This document shows, piece by piece, positions 7,801-15,571 of a stretch of 45,663 bases of DNA. This DNA comes from Candidatus Saccharimonadota bacterium (GTDB taxonomy: Bacteria; Patescibacteriota; Saccharimonadia; Saccharimonadales; Saccharimonadaceae). Positions within the stretch are counted from its first letter, which is position 1. Every line of letters begins with the position of its first letter. The notes beneath the pieces are model-generated. The model was not told where the DNA came from and did not search any database. It saw only the letters and a list, made by a program, of their open reading frames with translations. The translations under genes and the position numbers were made by a program. The stretch covers positions 1 to 45,663 of the forward strand of contig JAEETK010000007.1 in NCBI GenBank assembly GCA_016290315.1. Reading direction: 5' to 3'.

Positions 7801-9042
7801 ATGAAGTCAATCGTACTATATTTGCATATGCACCAGCCTTATCGCGTCAAGCATTATAGTATTTTTTCGGTTGATCACGATCACGATTATTGGACAGATA
7901 AAGACTGGTATTCCGGCTCAAACAATGAGCGCATCTTTAAAAAGGTTGCCGAGAAATCATACCGACCTATGCTGAAACAACTCGGCAAGCTAATTGAGAC
8001 TACAGATAAATTCAAATTCTCACTCTCTATGACTGGCACCTTTTTGGAGCAGGCCGAAGAGTGGGCGCCCGATATCATCGATTCCATTCGTAAGCTAGTA
8101 AAAACCGGTCGCGTAGAAATCGTAAATGAAACTTATAACCATTCCCTATCATTCTTCGTTGACCGCGATGAGTTCGAGGCGGAAGTACGCTTGCATCAAG
8201 ACCGCGTTCGTGAGCTTTTTGGTGTAGAAACGAAAGTATTCCGCAACACAGAGTTGGCTTATAATAACGATTTGGCACAATGGGCTGAAAGCTTTGGTTT
8301 TAAAGGCATTATCGCTGAAGGATGGGACAAGATTCTAGAAACGCGCACCCCCAATAAGGTGTATAGGCCAGACGGTTGCAATAGTATTAAATTACTGACG
8401 AAGAATTATCGCTTATCTGACGATATTGCTTTCCGTTTCTCAAACAAAACCTGGAATGAGTGGCCGCTTACAGTCGATAAGTATATGCGCTGGCTAGAAA
8501 CAGCGGGCAACCAAGGTCCAGTCATTAATTTATTCATGGATTTTGAAACATTTGGCGAGAATGTCTGGAAAGATACTGGTATTTTTGAGTTCTTTAACGA
8601 TTTAGTTCTTCGTTGGAGTAATGACGGCAACCATAATTTCATGACCGTATCCGAGGCTTGCGATAGCTCAACCTCCGAAGAGACGATTTCTATGCCGTGG
8701 ACGGTTACTTGGGCAGACACCGAGCGCGATTTAAGTGCATGGCTCGGCAACTCTATGCAACACGAAGCGCTTAAGGCGATATATGATCTCAAAGAAAGCG
8801 TTTTAGCTAGTAAGGACGAGGACCTTATTGCCGACTGGCGACGCCTACTAACTTCCGACCATCTTTATTACATGAGTACAAAGCACTTAAATGACGGCGG
8901 CGTACACCAATACTTTTCGCCCTATGACTCCCCGTTCGATGCATTCTTGTACTTTATGAATGCAGTGCGCGACGTGCGCGGACGTGCCGAGGAATATAAA
9001 AATCCAAAAACTAAGAAGAAAGTTAAAGAAATTACAGAGTAA
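7801..9042 (+). CDS. GH57 family alpha-amylase/glucanotransferase-like
   Basis: 413 aa from ATG 7801. The upstream in-frame GTG at 7783 is rejected because GGAGGTGAT (7785-7793) is an ideal SD exactly 7 nt before the ATG. The family motifs are visible: region 1 LHMHQPYR near residue 10; a conserved NETYNHSLSFF segment; region 3 VFRNTELAYNN, with the Glu corresponding to the nucleophile; and region 4 LFMDFETFGEN, with the Asp corresponding to the acid/base. Length and motifs match the M. jannaschii alpha-amylase (MJ1611) type rather than branching enzymes. It would hydrolyse or transfer alpha-1,4-glucan made by the upstream GT4. No signal peptide, so it is cytoplasmic. A bidirectional terminator overlaps the stop. 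Confidence 0.9.
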   Translation: MKSIVLYLHMHQPYRVKHYSIFSVDHDHDYWTDKDWYSGSNNERIFKKVAEKSYRPMLKQLGKLIETTDKFKFSLSMTGTFLEQAEEWAPDIIDSIRKLVKTGRVEIVNETYNHSLSFFVDRDEFEAEVRLHQDRVRELFGVETKVFRNTELAYNNDLAQWAESFGFKGIIAEGWDKILETRTPNKVYRPDGCNSIKLLTKNYRLSDDIAFRFSNKTWNEWPLTVDKYMRWLETAGNQGPVINLFMDFETFGENVWKDTGIFEFFNDLVLRWSNDGNHNFMTVSEACDSSTSEETISMPWTVTWADTERDLSAWLGNSMQHEALKAIYDLKESVLASKDEDLIADWRRLLTSDHLYYMSTKHLNDGGVHQYFSPYDSPFDAFLYFMNAVRDVRGRAEEYKNPKTKKKVKEITE

Positions 9043-9072
9043 AAAATATCTCCCAATCGGGAGATATTTTTT
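9041..9072. terminator. Bidirectional intrinsic terminator
   Basis: AAAAAATATCTCCC-aatc-GGGAGATATTTTTT is a perfect stem with T-tracts on both strands, between convergent genes (GH57 and the 138-aa membrane protein). Confidence 0.9.
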
Positions 9073-9080
9073 AATGGTTA

Positions 9081-9497
9081 TTATTTGATTTTATTGTGGT
9101 TCCAATAAATAATGGCAGCGAAAATACTGGAGATTGAGAAGAAGCTACCGACCATGACCATAACTTGTGCCGAGAAATAAGCATTCATATCTTGCGCCAT
9201 GGCAATTTCGCCATCGAGAAAGAGTGCTAGAGTATTTGGGTCGTCAGCTCTTTTTTCGGTCCCCGGATTGCAGATGCCCTCATTATAAGTCATTCTATCG
9301 CCATCCCCATCTTCTTTCTCATCGAAGCAGACGCTTGCTTGATGCGTGGGATGGTGCGCGCTTGTTAATGAATTATTATATTCGACCATCCGATAAGCGC
9401 TGAAAGTGGAGATAGCCGCGAATACGACACCCAATACGACTAATAAGGTCGTATTAACGACAACGCGAATGGATGTTTTAGACTTTTTAGTGCTCAT
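9081..9497 (-). CDS. Hypothetical two-TM membrane protein
   Basis: 138 aa, no recognised family. A basic N-terminus (MSTKKSKTSIR) leads into TM1 (VVVNTTLLVVLGVVFAAIS). An outside loop of about 60 residues with His and two Cys (HHPTHQ, VCFDEKEDGDGDR, GICNPG) follows; the two Cys could form a disulfide. TM2 is near SAQVMVMVGSFFSISSIFAA, and the tail is basic. ATG 9497 lies 6 nt from TGC-TATACT (9504-9509 on the complement) with no SD, so translation is probably leaderless. Terminates at the shared hairpin at 9041. Confidence 0.6.
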   Translation of the reverse strand: MSTKKSKTSIRVVVNTTLLVVLGVVFAAISTFSAYRMVEYNNSLTSAHHPTHQASVCFDEKEDGDGDRMTYNEGICNPGTEKRADDPNTLALFLDGEIAMAQDMNAYFSAQVMVMVGSFFSISSIFAAIIYWNHNKIK

Positions 9498-9503
9498 ACC
9501 CTA

Positions 9504-9512
9504 AGTATAGCA
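9504..9512 (-). promoter_or_regulatory. Extended -10, 6 nt from ATG
   Basis: TGC-TATACT on the minus strand (hexamer 9504-9509), with exactly 6 nt to ATG 9497. A leaderless start is predicted. Confidence 0.6.
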
Positions 9513-9518
9513 TAAGCA

Positions 9519-10304
9519 TTAAATAAGTTTGACGAGACACTCGGTTGTAAAAATGATATCTTCCGCCGTGGAGCCACGCGAGAGATCGGAGACTGGTTTC
9601 TTAAAGCCAAGCAAGATTGGTCCGGCCAACTTAGCACCCGCAAACTGCTCTAGAGACTTATAGAGAATATTGCCAGAATTAATGTCGGGGGTGATTAATA
9701 CATTGGCGCGACCGGCCACTTTCGAACCGTGCGGAGCTTTCTTCTTACCAATACGCTCATTAACCGCTGCATCAAGTTGCATTTCCCCGTCAATCAAAAT
9801 ATCCGGATTGCATTCACGGACGAGCTTAATGGTCTCAGCAATTTTATCCATGGAAGGATCTTTACCACCAGAGCCAAAAGTCGAGAAAGAAAGCATTGCA
9901 ATACGTGGAGTTTCATCAAGAATTTTAACAGCAGCTTCGTAAACAAGAATAACTATATCCGCAAGCTGCTCAGCAGTTGGATTTTTGCAGGTTGCGCCAT
10001 CGGAAATAATATAGCGGCGACCATCTGGAAAGTCGGCCACAAAAAGGCTAGAAAAAGTCTTCTTTTCGGATGGATCGGTTTGACCAGCGACACCAACCTG
10101 ATCACGACAGGCTAAGATTACGTCGCGTGAAGAGAAGTCGATTCCAGCAACCATCCCGTCCGCTAATCCTTCGGATAACTTCTTACCGGCGATAGACATA
10201 TCACTCTCTTCAAGGATAGGATCACAAACGCCCTGCCCCTTCAGTAGAGTAGCAGCAGCTTTAATAAAATCGTTATTAGATTCAGGAAAAAGAATTTTAT
10301 ACAT
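9519..10304 (-). CDS. pta: Phosphate acetyltransferase, short form
   Basis: 261 aa of the PTA_PTB family: converts acetyl-CoA plus phosphate to acetyl phosphate plus CoA, normally coupled to acetate kinase for ATP. Visible landmarks: IAMLSFSTFGSGG, DILIDGEMQLDAAV, KVAGRANVLITPDINSGNI, GPILLGFKKPVSDLSRGST. Bacterial Pta catalytic domains are about 325-330 aa, so roughly 60 residues are missing, mainly from the N-terminal part. The CoA/phosphate-site motifs are present, so I expect it to be active. No ackA lies in the window. The promoter sits inside the end of the upstream gene. Confidence 0.88.
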   Translation of the reverse strand: MYKILFPESNNDFIKAAATLLKGQGVCDPILEESDMSIAGKKLSEGLADGMVAGIDFSSRDVILACRDQVGVAGQTDPSEKKTFSSLFVADFPDGRRYIISDGATCKNPTAEQLADIVILVYEAAVKILDETPRIAMLSFSTFGSGGKDPSMDKIAETIKLVRECNPDILIDGEMQLDAAVNERIGKKKAPHGSKVAGRANVLITPDINSGNILYKSLEQFAGAKLAGPILLGFKKPVSDLSRGSTAEDIIFTTECLVKLI

Positions 10305-10308
10305 ACAT

Positions 10309-11097
10309 TTATTGTAGCATCTTCAGGGACTCGACTAGTCTAGCTGGGCTATAATAATCCGATAACGACGCGTCAAGTTCGGCCAACTTTTTGCCATATT
10401 TTCTGGATATTTCTTTTAACTCGCCGCTGCGCGTTTTAAATGTACTCTCCGTGCACGTACCTACACAGACGGAGATCTTGTCCACTACTGCAATTAGCTC
10501 TTCGCTATAGTTAGATAGTTGCGCTTTTATCTCGTCAAACTGGCTGCCGTCAAGATAATCCAGACTATCTCGAAAATCTTGAAAATGCTCTTTGAGTTCA
10601 ACCATACTCTTGGAGCTGATTTTCTTGGAGTCGACATTCCGTAACTCCTCCTGAAACATCATAATAGCAGTATGCAACTTGGTTAGTTGAGTTTTTTCCT
10701 CTTCGACACTCAATAACTCGTCATATTTGTTCAAATCATCCAGTAATTCCAATTGGTCGCGTTTCATGTAGCTATTTGCATTAAGCTCCGCAAGTGTCAC
10801 ACGATACTTCTGATGAGAATCTTTTAAAAGCGCATGGTCGCCAGACATTAGACCGGCATTAACCATGCTTAATTCAATAGTTGCCTCATCGGCGAGATTA
10901 CGAACCAAATTACGATCATGCACACGTTTCGCCCAGACGATGCCAAAACATTCAGCTACGACAAAAGTTATCAATAATACAATTAAAGCCACCGTAACGA
11001 GCATCCGTTGCGAATGGCGGCTGTCTACGCGTGCAATACGATTAACTTTACGAATCTCGCGACGCGTACGGCGACGTTCTATTATCCCTTGTTTCAT
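10309..11097 (-). CDS. Single-TM protein with helical extracytoplasmic domain
   Basis: 262 aa, unrecognised. A very basic cytoplasmic N-terminus (MKQGIIERRRTRREIRKVNR) is followed by one TM (MLVTVALIVLLITFVVAECFG) and about 200 residues of charged helices, probably a four-helix bundle. A CVGTC pair near residue 210 could form a local disulfide. The start overlaps the acyltransferase stop by 4 nt (ATGA), so the two are translationally coupled and probably work together on the cell surface. Sensor-like or structural roles are both possible. Confidence 0.6.
   Translation of the reverse strand: MKQGIIERRRTRREIRKVNRIARVDSRHSQRMLVTVALIVLLITFVVAECFGIVWAKRVHDRNLVRNLADEATIELSMVNAGLMSGDHALLKDSHQKYRVTLAELNANSYMKRDQLELLDDLNKYDELLSVEEEKTQLTKLHTAIMMFQEELRNVDSKKISSKSMVELKEHFQDFRDSLDYLDGSQFDEIKAQLSNYSEELIAVVDKISVCVGTCTESTFKTRSGELKEISRKYGKKLAELDASLSDYYSPARLVESLKMLQ
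10311..10319 (-). promoter_or_regulatory. Extended -10 inside the previous gene's 3' end
   Basis: TGC-TACAAT (hexamer 10311-10316 on the complement), 6 nt before pta ATG 10304. The hexamer overlaps the last sense codons of the 262-aa gene that ends at 10309. Confidence 0.6.
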
Positions 11098-12926
11098 CTC
11101 TGTGCATCCTTTATAACATTATGCACCAAATTCGCATAAGTGATTCGCCCTTCTGGGTTTAGATGAATATGGTCAGCATACATTAATGACCAATCGCTAT
11201 GCGCAATCTCCCACCAATCAGCTATATAAACATTGTCGTGTTTGTCAGCAAATGACTTTAGCGAAGCGTTCTGTTTTTCGCGCGGTTGTTGCGGTCCGGC
11301 ATAAGCCGTCACGAGCACGAAGGTTTTACTTCTTCCGGCCGTATTTATAATATCCTGCAAAAGTGAATCTGTAATATTATATTCATTTGTAGCTAAACTA
11401 ATCACGATAGTGTTTGGCAACTTTCCTTTCGCGGAGTATCCGGCAATTATCCCCGTGGCGGTGATGATCGAACGCGATTCTTTTGCGTCAACATAAGCGC
11501 CAGGAATAATTGATTCCAGCGCCTCCTTTGCGCCGAGCGTAACCGAATCACCCAAAACTAGCACGTTGGCCGTATTGACACTTTTTGCACCAGCCCCACT
11601 ACTGACTTTTGGTAGGTTGGTGGATTTTGCGGCCAGCCCAAGCTGATTGTCTAACGTACTATCAATCATATTCGTTAGGCTACTTATGCCGAGATATTCG
11701 ACTGATTCTTCCTCTAGACGCTCTTCGCGAGCGGACATATCGTTGAGTTGGTCAACAATTCCAGAAGTGGTAGGTATGCGTAGGTAACTAAAAATTGACG
11801 GAACTAAAAGAATGACACCGATAGCAGCATACGCAAAACGACGCCGTTTGTAATATTTAAGCATCTTTAACCTTCGCTCCACATGTAGCGCCCTATTCAT
11901 TATGGCCGACGCGGCAACGCTAAGAATAATATCAATCACCGCATAAGACCAAAACGGCACGCCGGCGGGTAGGAGATTCGGCAGGAGAATATAGAGCGGA
12001 TAATGAAATAGATAAATACCATACGACAACGCACCTAATCGTTCCAAAACTCGAATAAAGTTTGCCGGTTTGCGGCGCGTGTGGATGTTTGGTTGTAGTT
12101 TAATAATGCAAAATATTATAACTACCGTCAGGAAGCCTGTGAAAGGTAGGCCAAAGAAATAGGTCATAGGATTTACGTAGTCTAGCTTGAAAGATAAGAT
12201 TAAGATCGTAACTAAGCTAATTAAAATTCCGAGAGTTGGTACAAGTTTTGGCGTTCTTGGAGTGCGTGGCACAAGGTAATTGAAAGCCGCAAAGGCCGCA
12301 CCGAGACAAAAAGCGCCCATATGCGAATCGATTGTAAAATACGCTCGATCCTGCAAGCCAAACACGCCACCATAGATTGCGAGCAATAAGTCCGAAATAA
12401 TCGCAAGGCTAAGAAATATAATAGCAAGTTTCTTTACGGCACTTTTATGCTTTTTTGATACCGAAAGTACGGCAATTACTAACAATGGCACAAGAAGATA
12501 GAATTGCATCTCGAGCGCCAAAAACCAAGTATGCTGAAATAAATTTGGCGAAATAGTATTTTCGTACGACCCGCCAGTCAGTAGCTGCACGATGTTTGTC
12601 GTAAAAGACAATGCCGCAATCGTATTTAGTTTCATGCCAGCCAATACGTCAGGGTGTACAAATAGAGCCACAATCAAAGTCACTAAAACGCATACCAACA
12701 AGGCCGGAAAAATCCGCAATAAGCGCCCGCCAATGAAGCGTCCATAATGTATATGGCCGCGCGATGATTCACGAATAAGCTTACCTACTATCAGAAAGCC
12801 AGATATTACAAAAAAGATATCGACTGCAATAAAGCCGCCCGGCAAAAAATTGCGAAAAAAGTGATAGACGACAATCAAAAAAATTGCAAAAAACCGTAAT
12901 GAATTGATGCCCGTCAACCACTGCAT
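11094..12926 (-). CDS. OatA/OafA-like acyltransferase with SGNH domain
   Basis: 610 aa. The N-terminal Acyl_transf_3 domain (about 1-370, ten TM helices) starts MQWLTGINSLRFFAIFLIVVYH, with the catalytic His in VVYHF and the FFVISGFL motif. The C-terminal SGNH/GDSL domain (about 450-610) has VLVLGDSVTLGAKE (block I Ser) and DHIHLNPEG (Asp-x-x-His). This two-domain layout is that of OatA, which moves acetyl groups across the membrane onto peptidoglycan (MurNAc O-acetylation, lysozyme resistance), and of related sugar O-acetyltransferases. ATG 12926 lies 6 nt from TATAAT (12933-12938 on the complement): leaderless start. The next gene overlaps by 4 nt. Confidence 0.9.
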   Translation of the reverse strand: MQWLTGINSLRFFAIFLIVVYHFFRNFLPGGFIAVDIFFVISGFLIVGKLIRESSRGHIHYGRFIGGRLLRIFPALLVCVLVTLIVALFVHPDVLAGMKLNTIAALSFTTNIVQLLTGGSYENTISPNLFQHTWFLALEMQFYLLVPLLVIAVLSVSKKHKSAVKKLAIIFLSLAIISDLLLAIYGGVFGLQDRAYFTIDSHMGAFCLGAAFAAFNYLVPRTPRTPKLVPTLGILISLVTILILSFKLDYVNPMTYFFGLPFTGFLTVVIIFCIIKLQPNIHTRRKPANFIRVLERLGALSYGIYLFHYPLYILLPNLLPAGVPFWSYAVIDIILSVAASAIMNRALHVERRLKMLKYYKRRRFAYAAIGVILLVPSIFSYLRIPTTSGIVDQLNDMSAREERLEEESVEYLGISSLTNMIDSTLDNQLGLAAKSTNLPKVSSGAGAKSVNTANVLVLGDSVTLGAKEALESIIPGAYVDAKESRSIITATGIIAGYSAKGKLPNTIVISLATNEYNITDSLLQDIINTAGRSKTFVLVTAYAGPQQPREKQNASLKSFADKHDNVYIADWWEIAHSDWSLMYADHIHLNPEGRITYANLVHNVIKDAQR

Positions 12927-12932
12927 GCTTAA

Positions 12933-12938
12933 ATTATA
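12933..12938 (-). promoter_or_regulatory. -10 TATAAT, 6 nt from ATG
   Basis: A perfect TATAAT on the minus strand; the six bases TTAAGC separate it from ATG 12926. No SD. Confidence 0.65.
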
Positions 12939-12974
12939 ATGACTTTTTCAGATATTCGCGAGCATGAGCGCGAC

Positions 12975-14336
12975 TTAATATGGCAGTAGAGACTGATACC
13001 ATAATTGCAGTTCTTCCAAAATATACGGGTCCGCATTCGGAGAAGCAGCGATTTCTTGGATAGCCTTAATATATGAGTTCTGGCGAGCCTTTATTCTACT
13101 CATGCGATACTCTTCCCACTTCTGGTGTTCTGCCTCGGAAAGCGTTTGCTCGAAGTTGCGTGCCTTATAATGCAATAGCAAATCCGGTAAGCGCGGATCA
13201 TGAAAATCGGGATGAAAATCCGTCAATTCATTAATGGTGGCGCGGCGTACCGCATCGCAACGAGTCTTATCGGAATTATCCAGGAAGCCGTCATACAACG
13301 CCGACTCCGGATCGGTGGCCGGAGGAAACTCTTCGCGATTCTCGTTTTCGGTGCGCATTTTTTCAATAAAGTCTGGATGCGCCAATAATGCTTGAAGATT
13401 TTTCTCAATCTGGGCTTTTTCTAGTTTGATTTTTCGCCACCCATCCCCCTGTTCCAATACGCCGATTGGCGCTACGGCTGGGCAATGATTATATTTCAGC
13501 TCTTTCACGGTCGGAAAGATTTTTGGTTCTTCTTGCGCAAGTAAGTCATCAAGATTTTGACGCAAATCGAACACTAATACATTGCCATTCTTGGCAGGTG
13601 CGATAGGATATGCAATGGTAGTTTTTTCAAATTCGGAAGAGTAACGACCAGAGCTATAAACGAAAGGCGTCGGCCTATCGAGATTAATTAGTTTTTGGAC
13701 AGATTTTTTGTCACGCATCTTGAAAAGCCATCCGTAAAGTTGTGGCTGTTTTTCTTTGATTAAACGCGTAACCGAAATCAGCGCCTCAACATCAGACAAG
13801 GCATCGTGTGCATGTTCGTGCGAAATACCGTTTTCTTTAGTAATTAGCTCAAGGCGGTTTGTTGCTTTGCCTTCTGTCGTAATAGGCCAGTTAATTCCCT
13901 CTGGACGCAATGCGCGCGTCATTCTAACCACATCAAGTAAATCCCATTTGCTGCGATCATCTTTCCATTGCCATTCATATGGGTCGTAAAAGTTTCGCCA
14001 AAAAGTATGGCGCATAAATTCATCGTCAAAACGTACAGAATTATAGCCCATAGCAATAGTACCAGGCGTAAATATTTCATCCATGACATACTTGCAAAAC
14101 TCCGCTTCCGAAAAACCGTCCGTCAACGTTGATTGTGGAGTAATCTTAGTCACCATAATGGCCTGCGGGCTCGGCAAAGTATCCTCCCCGAGCTTTACTA
14201 GCACATTGACCGGCTCGCCGATCTGCTGCAAGCTCATATCCGTACGAATACCTGCAAATTGCATTAAACGGTCTTCGCGCGGGTTAAGCCCGGAAGTTTC
14301 CAAATCATAAAAGAAGAAAGTCTGCTCTGAGTCCAT
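12975..14336 (-). CDS. sbcB: Exodeoxyribonuclease I (SbcB-like)
   Basis: 453 aa, collinear with E. coli exonuclease I (475 aa), a 3'-5' ssDNA exonuclease used in recombination and mismatch repair. DEDDh catalytic residues: FFYDLETSGLNP (motif I), GYNSVRFDDEF (motif II), HDALSDVEA (motif III). Diagnostic ExoI stretches are FWRNFYDPYEWQW, SKWDLLDVVRMTRALRPEG and the ExoI SH3-like/C-terminal region. The match to the gammaproteobacterial type is strikingly close. ATG 14336 follows TGC-TAAGAT (14343-14348) by 6 nt, a leaderless arrangement. It is flanked by unrelated genes. Confidence 0.9.
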   Translation of the reverse strand: MDSEQTFFFYDLETSGLNPREDRLMQFAGIRTDMSLQQIGEPVNVLVKLGEDTLPSPQAIMVTKITPQSTLTDGFSEAEFCKYVMDEIFTPGTIAMGYNSVRFDDEFMRHTFWRNFYDPYEWQWKDDRSKWDLLDVVRMTRALRPEGINWPITTEGKATNRLELITKENGISHEHAHDALSDVEALISVTRLIKEKQPQLYGWLFKMRDKKSVQKLINLDRPTPFVYSSGRYSSEFEKTTIAYPIAPAKNGNVLVFDLRQNLDDLLAQEEPKIFPTVKELKYNHCPAVAPIGVLEQGDGWRKIKLEKAQIEKNLQALLAHPDFIEKMRTENENREEFPPATDPESALYDGFLDNSDKTRCDAVRRATINELTDFHPDFHDPRLPDLLLHYKARNFEQTLSEAEHQKWEEYRMSRIKARQNSYIKAIQEIAASPNADPYILEELQLWYQSLLPY

Positions 14337-14342
14337 ACCTTC

Positions 14343-14351
14343 ATCTTAGCA
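14343..14351 (-). promoter_or_regulatory. Extended -10 for leaderless sbcB
   Basis: TGC-TAAGAT on the minus strand (hexamer 14343-14348), 6 nt from ATG 14336. Confidence 0.6.
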
Positions 14352-14452
14352 TAATTATTCAGCCGACAGCCCCGTTTACAATAAAGAGATTCTATTGTAT
14401 ATATTTTATGTTGCATACACATCTACACCATAAGAAAGGTAGGTTAATTATC

Positions 14453-14722
14453 ATGCACCTTATCTCGCTCAATAATATGCTCACCGTAGCTGAACATTGT
14501 CTCGTGGAGGCAAAAACGACAGCAACGCATGCAGGTTCCGCAACACTGAGCTCCACTGAGATTGGAGTACTCATATATCTCATATTTATATATGGCGGTT
14601 ATTGGTTTCTTTGGTGGGTATCGGACGGCACTCCGGACAGCGTTATCTGGCTAAGGAAGAAGTGGAGAAAGCTGCGCCGACGCATGCGCGGAGAAGAGCC
14701 GGAAGATGAGCAGGAAGACTAG
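14453..14722 (+). CDS. Small single-TM protein with basic/acidic tail
   Basis: 89 aa, unrecognised. The frame is open back to an ATG at 14408, but AAGAAAGGTAGG precedes ATG 14453, so the shorter form is preferred. One TM segment (IGVLIYLIFIYGGYWFLWWV) is followed by a strongly basic patch (LRKKWRKLRRRMRG) and an acidic end (EEPEDEQED). Its leader and terminator closely resemble those of the next gene, so the two look like parallel cassettes. The Trp/Tyr-rich membrane segment followed by an Arg/Lys patch suggests an interfacial membrane peptide; no function can be named. Confidence 0.55.
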   Translation: MHLISLNNMLTVAEHCLVEAKTTATHAGSATLSSTEIGVLIYLIFIYGGYWFLWWVSDGTPDSVIWLRKKWRKLRRRMRGEEPEDEQED

Positions 14723-14747
14723 CGAATGCTAGATCTCAAAAGCAGAT

Positions 14748-14773
14748 AGACCGCCCATATAGGCGGTCTTTTT
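14748..14773 (+). terminator. Intrinsic terminator
   Basis: AGACCGCC (14748-14755) pairs with GGCGGTCT (14762-14769), then TTTTT. Loop CATATA. Nearly identical to the terminator at 15458. Confidence 0.85.
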
Positions 14774-14853
14774 ACGGCTACGAGAAAATACCATATAATC
14801 ATAGCTTGCCTAGCTTGGGGTTAATGTTATTATATTTACTTTTTCTGTTTTTG

Positions 14854-14862
14854 TGATATAAT
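14854..14862 (+). promoter_or_regulatory. Extended -10 promoter
   Basis: TG-A-TATAAT (hexamer 14857-14862), about 45 nt upstream of ATG 14908. Confidence 0.55.
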
Positions 14863-14907
14863 TCATGCGTTGTACACATATCCGAACCACGAAGAAAGGG
14901 GTGTATT

Positions 14908-15426
14908 ATGTTCTTTATTATGTGCTTCTGCTTATTCGGAGGAGTCATTCTGGCGGGCTATATACTTTGGTGTATTGGCGCTTTGTCCTATAACAAAGAG
15001 CCTATTAAAACGTATTTTAACGCCGGAGGCAGCTACATCTTCAACAAAAAAGACGGATATCATTTCCTGGTGACCACAAAGCCACTGGAAGCGCGGGGGG
15101 TGATTGATAAAATCTGGTTAGCCGACGCGCGGTACGTCTTTCACGCGGGGGGCGACAAGATACGCGTCAGTTACGGCAGGCGTTGCTGGGGCGATTTTCT
15201 CGTCAAGGGAGTCTATATCCTGCCGGCCGAGCCGGGAGAAAAACGCGGATTCTACTATCAGAAGTCAGGTATCAGTCTATCGCTCGGTCCCATCAAGGTA
15301 AATCCAAGTAGACCCATTCTCTTCCTACCTTCCATAGCCTGCCACGATGCAGACGAGGTGGCAATAATTGAGGGGATTGTGAAAAAGTCCATCAAGGAGT
15401 TACCTGAGTTAATGTTGAAAGAGTGA
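14908..15426 (+). CDS. Hypothetical membrane-anchored protein
   Basis: 172 aa, no family recognised. An N-terminal TM (MFFIMCFCLFGGVILAGYIL, three Cys-rich turns) anchors a mostly beta-like soluble domain with a basic surface (GGDKIRVSYGRRCWGDFLV, YILPAEPGEKRG). The ATG is supported by AAAGGGG 6-7 nt upstream. It has its own -10 (14857-14862) and a terminator at 15458, so it is monocistronic. The 5' leader (TTGTACACAT ... ACCACGAAGAAAGG) resembles that of the 14453 gene. Confidence 0.55.
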   Translation: MFFIMCFCLFGGVILAGYILWCIGALSYNKEPIKTYFNAGGSYIFNKKDGYHFLVTTKPLEARGVIDKIWLADARYVFHAGGDKIRVSYGRRCWGDFLVKGVYILPAEPGEKRGFYYQKSGISLSLGPIKVNPSRPILFLPSIACHDADEVAIIEGIVKKSIKELPELMLKE

Positions 15427-15457
15427 TAGTTTAGTTGTTGTTCCAAAAAGCAGACAA

Positions 15458-15482
15458 ACCGCCCATATGGGCGGTCTTTTTA
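15458..15482 (+). terminator. Intrinsic terminator (twin of 14748)
   Basis: ACCGCCC-atat-GGGCGGT stem (15458-15475) followed by CTTTTTAT. It shares the sequence GCAGA-A-ACCGCCCATAT with the terminator at 14748. Confidence 0.85.
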
Positions 15483-15489
15483 TAATCAT

Positions 15490-15522
15490 GAAAAAGGCCG
15501 GACAATTATGTTCGTCCGGCCT
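15490..15522 (-). terminator. Intrinsic terminator of the 205-aa gene
   Basis: AGGCCGGAC (15495-15503) pairs with GTCCGGCCT (15514-15522). The adjacent AAAAA at 15491-15495 gives a U-tract on the minus strand. Confidence 0.8.
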
Positions 15523-15571
15523 GAAGTTAGCTAGTTGCAACATGGGCGGGATAAGACGAGGTGAGGTAGGA

